Source: Sphagnum compactum (Eukaryota; Bryophyta; Sphagnopsida; Sphagnales). From it: a stretch of 64,000 nt of DNA. The notes beneath the pieces were generated by a model that did no database searches, was not told the DNA's origin, and saw only the letters and a program-made list of their open reading frames with translations. The stretch spans positions 14,693,579 through 14,757,578 of the forward strand of contig OZ234500.1 of the NCBI GenBank assembly GCA_965153455.1, given 5' to 3'. Shown piece after piece: positions 13,501-22,490 of this stretch. Each line of letters begins with the position of its first letter. Position 1 is the stretch's first letter. The position numbers and the translations under genes were made by a program.

Positions 13501-14836
13501 CGTGGGACGTGCTGCATGATGTGACATATGGTTGCACGTTGAGTGTTTATGCAATCACATTTTGAAAGAGTCTATGTTATGCAGAAGAATAACTACATGA
13601 GAACTGAACAATTATCATCAGTCCATGTACAAGAATAGGAAACATCTACCAAGTACAAGAGCAACCTTTGGCACTTGTCACAAGGCATCGTACATAACAC
13701 TGTGAATGGAATGTACCTTGATAGACTCAAGCTTAGTAAGACGTCCTGCCACTTCCTTGTCCACTTGTGGGAACTCAGACAGGGTTAAGGCAATTTGTTG
13801 ATCATCATCATCCAAATCATAAGGCATTTTGTGTTGAAGAGAGCTTGAGGGGCCTGGCCCTGCTCTCTGCCAATCTATCTCCGTGTTGGGGCTATTCCAG
13901 TCATATGTAGTCACTTGGCCATAATTACTGTCATCCAATTTATCAGCATGATCCCCACCTTGCTCAGAGAACCCTTGCTTAAATTCTGTGTCCACTCCTT
14001 TTGACCTGCTATCTGCTATTGCAGCTGTATCAACCCAGTTCTGGGCTAGAAATGATGCCTGCAAAGAGCCACTAAAGATGTGAGATGCAACACTCTTCCA
14101 TGGTACAGATATATGAGATCTGAGTTCAGGTTAGAAATTCTCATAGGTGTGTAGACAAACCTAAGGGCAGGTCCAGATTTGGCTAACCTAAGTGCTATGA
14201 AATTGTGACCAGTCTAGCCTACTGTTGACTGTACTTTTCGAAGTATATGGAAAGCTCATTGCTGCTTGTAATAGGACTGAATATGGCTAGTATGTTCTAG
14301 CCTTGGATTTACACACAGAGCTTACAGAGAAACAAAGTTCTGAGGTAGGGCAAAACATCCTCCAATTTCTAAGATAACATCCATCTGGATGATCAACTCA
14401 CAGGTATCTCAATACGCCAACTCATCATCTAAAGAAAGAAAACAGCCCACTATCGCAGCAAAAGTTATATGAGGCCAAGTTCAAAGGTTGAAGGTTCAAT
14501 GCATCAAAGCTGAAGTTTAACCTGCAAGTGCTCATTAACAGAACCACCAAGCCCTGCCTCCTGTTCAGCAGCAGCTAACTTATGAAATTCTTCTTGCAAA
14601 GCTTGTGCGATCACTGCATCATCTGCTGTGCTTGGTAGATGCGGCGGTGGCACCAAATCAAGATAAGCATGGTGAACTGACTCAACATAGGGAATTGCTT
14701 CAGTTTCAGAACTGTCTCTACTTGACTCAGTTACTGAACTATGACCACTGCTTCCTGCATCATATACAACCTGTCCACCTCCATCTAGCTCATGCAGGCC
14801 CCACCGCACCAGATTCTGGTCTGCTGATTTTATCAT
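10504..14836 (-). CDS. OTU-domain cysteine protease (deubiquitinase), ten coding exons
   Basis: A deubiquitinating enzyme of the plant OTU group that includes Arabidopsis OTU9-OTU12; such enzymes cleave ubiquitin chains with a Cys-His-Asp centre. Exons in coding order: 14836-14522, 14058-13717, 13511-13438, 13046-12992, 12511-12437, 12076-12003, 11884-11836, 11381-11297, 10979-10923, 10571-10504, giving 397 aa with phases matching at every junction. The N-terminus 'VRWGLHEL' and a conserved 'AQALQEEF' helix precede a linker ending 'HVPRINGSIP'. The OTU core follows: 'KIKGDGNCQFRALSDQLYR' (catalytic Cys261, probable Asp258), 'NYVPMKYTDYVKNMAK', 'GEWGDHVTLQAAAD', 'ITSFKDTCFIEI', and 'FWAEVHYNSIYP' with catalytic His367. 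The protein ends in a basic aromatic tail ('YGKKWHWLGKYF'). All catalytic residues are present. An in-frame TAG upstream of Met1 supports the start. Confidence 0.93.
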
Positions 14837-14848
14837 TTGTGTTATCAA

Positions 14849-16424
14849 CTACTTTGTGTTACTGAGCGTTCCTGCATCAGACCTTTGGATTGGATTTCCT
14901 GATGCCCAAATCCTTACAACAACTTGATGACTGCCACCCCCTAAGGCGACATCCAGTGAGATGAACTGATTTTGCAGAATATGGTTGCAGTTTCTTGTTG
15001 GATTCTAAGCATTAAGTCCAGCAAATCTGCTACTACAGTCTCAGCCCTCCTTGGCTGAAAATGACATCCCAGCAGAACTCATTCCCCTACGAAAGAACAG
15101 GAAGTGGGAAATCCTAGCAGGTTATTTGACCTCCAGAAGCTGAGTCCACTTCTCCTTGCTCCCACACCCAAGCTCCAGAGACCTATAAAAGGCCTGAAGA
15201 AGATTGGCCTGACTAGTTCCAGATTATTGTGCTTTCAATAAAAACCATATTACCTGCATAAACCACTCCAATTCAAATAAGGCACAAGAAGTGAAGGTTT
15301 GCTTTATTTTGGCGCGTATCCAAAAAATATGTCACCATCAAGCACACAAGTGTTGGAACAATTTGACATCCTCCAAATATATTTGTGTCAGTCTAGTCAC
15401 AACCTTATCATGTCAACCATGAAGTTCTCTATAACAGAAGACCAAGTTCAAGACTGAAAACTACATCTGGACTCTGGCTTTGGAAACAACAATTCATGTG
15501 CTGGAATCCTCTTCAAGACCAGAATTTGAACATCACAGTGGTATCAAGCTTCAGTTTCTCATGAGCAAACTGACCAAGTACCGACCATATTTAAAGATAT
15601 TGTGGAACTGAAGCAATATTACATTCTCCAGCAATAAGAAAGGAGTATGGGTTATTCTTGGAAATTCTGTGGTGGTTGGGTGGGTCTGTAGACTGCATCT
15701 GTGAGGCATGTAAAGATGATATGGAAAGAAAAGCTAGATGTTTGAATTAGAGATCAAGGTTTTCATATTGAATGATTTCATAAGGATTAAGGTGATTTTT
15801 AGTTTTTTGGGGATGTGTGGTGTCTTCATGCAAATAAGTAATACACAATTTGGACTTGATGTTTCTAATGGCAATCACAAAGAAAGATGTCAATTCCCCA
15901 ACATGTAGGTGGAAGACAATTGATCATAACCTAGATGATGGCTACCAAAACAAGAGATTCTGTATGAGCTTCCCAATATGTTCAAAGCCAATAAACAGAA
16001 GAGTTTGTACCCTAGACATCACATTCTTTTGCACAAATGTTCAATTCTTGAGAGCAAGAGCAATGCAAGCTTTCAGTATAATGCCGCCAGTTCAGGTTGT
16101 TCTAAGTGATGACAGTGCTAGGAGGTTTTGGTTGACCTCATTGCTTGGCTAGGTTACATATCTCAGGCTTCCAAAGCTTACCGACACATGGTCGACTTCA
16201 ACTCTTTTCAAACGCTGTAGAGAATCCGATCTTCCTTAGGGAAGAACGCCTGCACAACCAGTTCCTCTCCCTTTACCTTGGCGAGCAATTCCGGGTTTAA
16301 GATCCAAACATAAAACGCGATTAGAGCTACAGCGACACAAAGACAAAATGCTACACCAACACCAAAGAAGTGGAAGCAAATAGGGCGAGAAAAACTGTGT
16401 CAGAGACAAGAAATGTCAACTTAC
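14849..16424 (-). other. Probable 5' UTR intron of the OTU gene
   Basis: On the minus strand, a good donor (GTAAGT, complement of 16419-16424) and a good acceptor (ending AG at 14873-14872, about 35 bases before the OTU start codon) would remove about 1.55 kb. No coding exon or repeat family member is recognisable inside; the open frame at 15,850-16,152 on the plus strand has no motif. This is inferred from splice signals and from the GC/GA-rich promoter-like DNA further upstream; transcript data would decide. Confidence 0.4.
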
Positions 16425-17030
16425 AAGAAAGATCTACGACCGCTGATTCTTCCGTCTTGCCATCAGCAGACGCACTTCAGTGCGCAAGAAACACCGGTGC
16501 CGCCGTCGCAAACGAAAACATCCAGCTCCAAATGCCGACTATCTCTCAGTCCTATCTTGAGCCATTCGCAAACCCAGAAAGCAGTTGTGTCCAAAAAGGT
16601 TCACAAAACCAAAAGAAAAAAAATAAAATATTAAAAATCTTCGAACAGGAAAATCGAAAGATAAGACCGGGGTCTGCGTTCTTTTTTTACGCGTCGCTCG
16701 AATCGAATTTCAAAGACTTCTTTAAAACTTGGAGGTGGAGCTATCTCTCTCGCAGCTGTTTTTCTCTTCGATTACTGAACGAAACGCGACGAAAATTTTA
16801 CCGAAAGTTGCAGTAATTTGCGAGGAAGCTGTTGAGAGACTGAGAATTCAACGATGACTGCGATAAAGTGCAGTATCTTGAGCAGAAAGCGAACACGACC
16901 CGCGGGCGCGCACAGATAGAGAGAGAGAGAGGGAAGGAGAGAGAGCGCGCGAAAGCGCGGGGGGACAGGAACAACGGCTAGAGGGTCAAGACGGGTTTTT
17001 CCACGTGGCATGCGTCTACTGGAGAATATT
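16425..17030 (-). promoter_or_regulatory. OTU gene 5' UTR exon and promoter region
   Basis: This is a compact GC- and CpG-rich patch in otherwise AT-rich DNA, with a (GA)n run at about 16,918-16,946 (CT-rich on the transcribed strand) flanked by GCGCGC-type sequence. Such pyrimidine runs are common just downstream of plant transcription starts. Position and orientation fit the start region of the minus-strand OTU transcript. Open frames here on either strand are arginine-rich composition artefacts. Confidence 0.45.
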
Positions 17031-17103
17031 CATTAACGGAGGAGTTTGTTTCACACGGGACGAAACTCGGGGTAATGCGAGCCACGTCATTTGGGGATAT
17101 GGA

Positions 17104-17385
17104 TCAACCTTCGTTTGCACGTCCATAGGCTGCAGGTTGCGTGTGAATGTGGTTTCTACTCTTTTGGAATCTTCTCAACGAGATAAAATTAAAGGCATAG
17201 TCGCGGGAGACCGGCTTCAAAAGGGAAACATGAAATGTGGGATGAACTCTAAGATTTTTCGGTAATTCTAACTTATAAGTGTTGGAAAGTTTTTTTTTCA
17301 ACACTTTGAATGGACCCGCATATGGGCCCATAAATTTATGACTTAACCCTTCGGGCAACCAGATGTTTTTGATGTTCAACCACAC
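17104..17385 (-). mobile_element. Ty3/gypsy integrase C-terminal fragment
   Basis: An open frame on the minus strand (94 codons) matches the very end of plant Ty3/gypsy polyproteins. 'LPEGLSHKFMGPYAGPFKVL' resembles the GPY/F module of integrase, and 'TYKLELP' followed by 'HPTFHVSLLKP' is the usual chromosomal-end signature of that family. Nothing upstream on the minus strand continues the polyprotein, so only a short internal piece remains. It sits about 150 bp from the promoter-like DNA of the OTU gene. I saw no LTR or target duplication. Confidence 0.8.
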
Positions 17386-17389
17386 CTCG

Positions 17390-19890
17390 TTTGAATAATT
17401 TTTCCACTTTTTTGCATTCCATGTATTTTCAATTGAATTTTAATCCAATTGTTGAATTGAATTGGAATTCAATTCATTAGAGTTTGTCCCTTTAGAAAAA
17501 TTCCAAAAAAAATTTGTTCTGTAAGGATATTTATCCTTTTTAAAAAAATTTATGCTTTTAATCTGGGTGAAAATAAGGAGGATTTATTACTTGTTACACA
17601 TTACATCATATCATTATTATCCTTTGGCCAAAATTCATTTATATGAAGGTTATTTCAACATGTCATGTCATTGACATATGAACATGTGTTGTTTAATTAG
17701 GCTCCATGTGGATACGTTGATATTGTTCGAAAAATTGTTAACAAAGGAATAGATATAATTGTCAATGCAAAAAGTGAGAATGCGAAAATGTTTTTTACAT
17801 TTAACATGTGAAAACAACCATAATGGAGTTGTTTCAATACTATGCATGGTATCCAATTTCCTTTTTATTTTTTCTAATTTTTAGAAATCATAAATTGTAC
17901 AAATTTGTGAGATTTCTTATAATTATGTAAATATCATGTGAGATTCATACAAAGGGCAAAAGGGAGCAAATGTGAAAGCACATTATGAGTTTATAAATGA
18001 AAATGTTAACATATCCAAAAAAACTTTAAACTTTAAATTTTTATGATTGTTTTTAGGCCAAGGTCCTAAAAGGACATCCCAAGCTGAGATGTTGATATAA
18101 TGAACATTTCCAAATCTGGACATCTTTAGTCAAAATTCAAATCAATGTAGTGTTTTGGTTTGGGAATGATTTAAATTTGGTCAATAACAATAACACACTT
18201 AAACAACATCAAGGATGATGAAAGATGGGGAATAACAAAAAAATGGGAATGCTGATAAAAAATGAAAAAATGACAACGTGCAATAATAAAGGTTTTAAAA
18301 ATGGATGATTGAAACACCAAGGGTTTTAGGTTGGACATGATTTTTTTTGGATAATAAGGGGCACCAAGATGTTGGGGCTCGAGGGTTAAAAACATTGATT
18401 AAAATGTTAGAAGACACCAAAAAGTATATAGGGGACATTGTAGGCATTAAGGTCAAAAATATTTTATATTTTAATTTTAGGTAAAAAAGCAATCAAAGGA
18501 GCCACCCAAGTGAGTGGACACTCCTTAAAATTGCATTTTTGTATGTTTGAAAGATCACAAGAGAAGCATAATAGTTTTGGAATATTTTTCATTAATTGCA
18601 AAATTTATATGTTGAAAGTTTGACACAAATCAAAATTCTTTTTGCATGTTCAAAGCACTCAAACCTCGAAAGTGGATAATCCTTAATTTTTTCAAATGTT
18701 TTTTTTCCCTACCAAATGTGCACTATTCCTTCTGAAAATTCGAGAGGATTTTAACATTAATGATTAAAAGGGCAAAAGGACTTGACTTAATGATTTATTT
18801 TTTATAACTGATTTGAGCACATTTGGTTCAAACTTGTTTTTGACACTGAAAATTATGGATTTTGAAAATGTGGTTTTAACAAAAGTTGTTCATATTATGT
18901 GATAGAGGACATGAATGCATAATATATATGATATAAAATTAATTTGTAGTCAAAATCTATTTATATCTAACATGGAGTGTTAAACTGGAAATTTAAAATA
19001 CAAAATTTTAAGTTATAAACCAACTCAAAAATGACACGTGTCAAGTATAGTACTTTAAAAAAGACTTTTACCTTGGTGCCCATGGCTCTTTTGATCGTGT
19101 TTTCACCCATTTTCAAACTAGGGGTTATTGGGAAGCATGGTAGGAAAGACATTGGGGGATGGTGGGAAGGCCCAAAAAAGTTATTTTTGAAACAAGGGGT
19201 GCCAAAAAGAATATCATGGGTGTTAAAAATGTTAATATTTTAGTAGGTGAAAATTAAATATCATATTCTAAAATTAATGGAAGTGGAAATGATTTCATGG
19301 ACAATCTAGATATGATGTTGCATTACCAAGGTATGGAAACTGATTTTTAGAAAATAAATTTAAATATAATAATATTTTGACCTTATGCCAAATTTCAATT
19401 AACGTCCTGGTAGTGTGGAGTAGTATGAAGCCCAAGTTTTCAATATATTTTTTATGTCTTATGTTGGGGGCTTGCAAGATGTTATTTGTGACATTTGGAG
19501 TTTTTTTTTAATCACATGTCACATCTTTTCAAAAAACTTTAACGAAGGCAATTTCAAAGTTTTGAATATTTACAAGATTGTAACGTGACAAGATTTTTTT
19601 TTTAATTACCCAATTTTTAACCATAGTTAAACCTTTCAATAGCATTTGACCTATTGTTATTGAGGAGATCCCTTCAAAGGATTGGTCATTGTGTTTTCAC
19701 TTTCACACTTTTAAAGAAAAAATTCACCCTTTTTATCTTCATTAATTTGCTATGACCATTAAATGATGATATATGAGATTATTATACATGACATTCATTC
19801 ACCTTTGATCGTCATCCAGGGTACATTCATGGTTGGGGTATTACTTTTTGGATTAAAGATTTAAATTTTTTTTTTGAAGTTGTCTATTTT
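17390..19890. other. AT-rich gene desert
   Basis: Long T and A runs, no codon-like structure, and only short frames under 75 codons on either strand with no recognisable motifs. I find no repeat unit I can delimit and no RNA gene. Confidence 0.5.
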
Positions 19891-19893
19891 ACA

Positions 19894-20004
19894 CACTACA
19901 ACAAAATGTGTCCTTGTACACCAAGTGATTTCACTGGATTTTCAGTGAATTCACTGGTCTAGTGAATGGGGACTAGTGAACTTCACCCACATTTTGTAAT
20001 AGTG
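19894..20004. mobile_element. Short CACTA-like foldback element (111 bp)
   Basis: The ends are imperfect inverted repeats beginning CACTA: 'cactacaacaaaatgtg' on the left and the complement of 'cacattttgtaatagtg' on the right (15 of 17 pair). The interior repeats short 'tcactgg' and 'agtgaa' motifs in both orientations, adding to the palindromic character. The CACTAC terminus suggests a miniature CACTA (En/Spm) derivative. The flanking triplets (aca / ata) are not an exact 3-bp target duplication, so the class assignment is tentative. Confidence 0.6.
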
Positions 20005-20009
20005 ATATG

Positions 20010-21426
20010 AAACAAATTTAAGTTGAAAAATTTGAAAAGTTTAAATAATTTATATGGTGGTGTTGATTTTTCCCATGTGTACATATTTGTGCATTAATAT
20101 TTGCTTCAAAATAATTAAATAAGATTAAATAAGTTTATGTAGATTATAAAAAAAAACTTGCATGATGAATTTTTGCACATATGAATTACAATTAGGGCTA
20201 CAAATTCTAAGCCTAATGGATTCAAAAAGCCAACCAAATGGCCAAAAAAAAATTCCTTTTCCTTATAGCCCTTTGGAATGACTTTTGTAATTTTCAAAAA
20301 TGTTGTGTGGTGTATAAAATAATCAAAATGCATCCAATGGAGATTGTTAAACATAGGTGTAAATATTATTTATTTGTATAATTTTTTTGAAATCAATTTC
20401 ATTACTTAATGCATTCCTTTATAAAATTTATAATTTAGACAAGCGCCACTCAAGTTAATTAAAAGAATTCAAATGGACATTTTTATCCAATCTATTCTTA
20501 AATATTTTTATTAATTTAACACGACATCATTTTAATAGTAGACATACAACAATCCTCAATAATTCTAATGTAATAAATGTTACAAAAATCCAAATTAGTC
20601 CTTTGTAATCCTTTACCTATAAGATTGTCATTTTTGGGTACCCCAACAATGAATAAGCTTTCCAACTAAGGTAGGTTTGTCAAAAGTTTCCAATTTAATT
20701 CAATGGGTGTTTTATGTGTTAATACATTCAATTAATTGATTCATTTATGTAGTTTTGCTTCATTGCCATGTTTTGTATTACAAAATTTTTTATTAAAATG
20801 TTATTAAGGTGTTAGGTTTCATTAAATTTTCAAACATTTCTTTCTTGGAACCTTATTGAAGGACATGAAACATGAAATTTTGCAACTATTTTTCAAAGCC
20901 CCTTCATCATTTTTTTGGATGATTTCTTTCCATGTTAGACTTTTTGTAGCACCTTCCATAATTTAATTCTTATATTTTACAATTTGTGGAAGTTTTTTTG
21001 GTTGAAGATAACTCACACAAAGATGTATTTTGGTGTCAAATTGCTTGTCTAGATTAATAGGGGTATATTTTCATTTCAAATGTAACTATTGTATTTTGTA
21101 TACTTGGGGCTAAATATTTTAAACTTTAATATTCAAACATTAAATATCATTTACCATTCTTTTTGGACATCTTGTTCCACAATGATACATTTTTCTTTTC
21201 TTTTCAACAAAATTTAAATGTGGATTGCAACTTTCATTAATACACCATATTCCACAACATACTAACAAAACTTGCCTTTTACAATTGACCCTTCATCTAC
21301 TTGGAAACATATTTGTTGTTGTGTTGAAAACAAAATTGGAGGTAGCCTAAAAGCTATGGAAGAGGTATGAGAAGGACAAACATGAAAAACAAAAACAAAT
21401 GGTGAAAGGAAGAAGTTAATGAGGAC
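20010..21426. other. AT-rich gene desert
   Basis: No coding frame over 80 codons and no recognisable motif. The minus-strand frame at 20,115-20,354 is hydrophobic because of T-rich composition rather than a membrane protein signature. Nothing else can be supported. Confidence 0.5.
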
Positions 21427-21669
21427 AAATGAACCATAGTAGTGACATACGCTCAATTCGATTCAAACATACGCGTATTATACGTTTTTTGGGCTTTTTA
21501 AAAATATTTGAAAATACTTGAAAATACTTCTTTTTGAGCACCTATAGGTTTAAAATACTTGAAAATACTTCTTTTTGAGCACCTATAGGTTTAAAATACT
21601 TGAAAATACTTCTTTTTGAGCACCTTCGAAAAATACGCGTATTTCGTATGTCACTACTATGAAATGAAC
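21427..21669. mobile_element. hAT-type MITE with 17-bp TIRs and 8-bp target-site duplication
   Basis: The element spans 21435-21661 (227 bp). Its ends are a perfect 17-bp inverted repeat, 'catagtagtgacatacg' on the left and its complement on the right. It is bracketed by an exact 8-bp direct repeat AAATGAAC at 21427-21434 and 21662-21669. Eight-base duplications are typical of hAT transposons, so it is a non-autonomous hAT derivative by inference. Inside, a 41-bp unit is repeated three times from 21511 to about 21630, and sub-terminal 'atacgcgtat' palindromes lie next to both ends. It encodes nothing. The intact duplication suggests a fairly recent insertion. Confidence 0.85.
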
Positions 21670-21717
21670 AAAGGGATTTTTAGGAGAGAAGGAGAGATTT
21701 GTTAAGAGTGAGTAAAT

Positions 21718-22200
21718 CAAATGGGGCATCCTACCTATGTACCTGCCTACTTACCTACCAACCTACTTATTTATAATCAAATGGGGCATCCTACCTACCT
21801 ACTTACCTATTTACCTACCTACAACCTACTGACCTACCTACAAGCCTACCTACTACAACCTACCAACCTTTGTACTTACCTACTTACAACCTACTGACCT
21901 ACCTACAAGCCTACCTACTACAACCTACCAACCTTCGTACTTACCTATCTACTCTAGCCTACTTTTTTATTTACCCACCCACCCACCTACCCATTTATTA
22001 ATTATTACCTACCTATTTACCTAACTACCCACCCACCTACCTATTAATTATTACTTACCTACTTACCTAACTACCCATTCACATATCTCTTTACCTATTT
22101 ACTTACCAACCCATCGACCCACCCATTACAACTTACTACAACCTACCCACCCACCGACCTACCTCCTACAACATACCTACATACGTACTTCATAATCTTA
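21718..22200. repeat. Degenerate ACCT/CCTA tetranucleotide satellite tract
   Basis: The plus strand is almost entirely variants of 'cctacctacctt' over about 480 bases. Higher-order duplication is visible: 'caaatggggcatcctaccta' occurs at about 21,719 and again near 21,779, and a unit of about 63 bases containing 'ctactgacctacctacaagc' occurs twice in tandem between about 21,825 and 21,950. There is no coding potential. Confidence 0.85.
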
Positions 22201-22258
22201 TAATGATGTGTTGAAATAAATATGTGAAATAAAAAATTCGACAAACTTTGAACACCTT

Positions 22259-22325
22259 TTGATGGTGTGGTCCATTGGTTAAAGATTTGGTTTATCATTG
22301 CAAAGGTCAAGGGTTCAATTCTTAA
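22259..22325 (+). repeat. tRNA-derived SINE head (Au-like)
   Basis: The sequence has a box-A-like 'tggtccattggttaaag' and, about 40 bases on, a box-B-like 'gggttcaattct'. The wording of the first part resembles the head of the plant Au SINE family as I remember it. The intervening sequence does not fold as a functional tRNA that I can see, and there is no clear anticodon stem, so it is a SINE remnant rather than a tRNA gene. The tail may be lost in the AGGT-rich DNA that follows. Confidence 0.55.
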
Positions 22326-22339
22326 TACATGTAACCTAT

Positions 22340-22490
22340 ATATGTATATGTTTAGGGGGTTAAGGTAAGCTAGGCTAGGCTAAGTAAGGTTAATTAGGTT
22401 ATACTAGGTTAGGTTAAGATAGGTAGGTTAAGTCAAGGTAAGCTATCACCTACCTACCTGCATTTCTACAACCTACGTACCTACCTAATT
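22340..22490. repeat. AGGT/TAGG tract, inverted relative to the ACCT tract
   Basis: From about 22,345 the plus strand is rich in 'taggttaggttaag'-type runs, then switches back to 'cctacctacctgc' at about 22,450. It is the strand-inverted counterpart of the tract ending at 22,200, with the SINE-like piece between them. It is not a plant telomere repeat (TTTAGGG). Confidence 0.6.

Noticed and set aside
16370-17011. Open frames around the GA/GC-rich patch on both strands
   Set aside because: Arginine- and proline-rich by composition; the position fits the 5' UTR or promoter of the OTU gene.
22345-22440. Telomere-like 'taggttagg' runs
   Set aside because: Not the plant TTTAGGG unit; part of the AGGT/ACCT tract.
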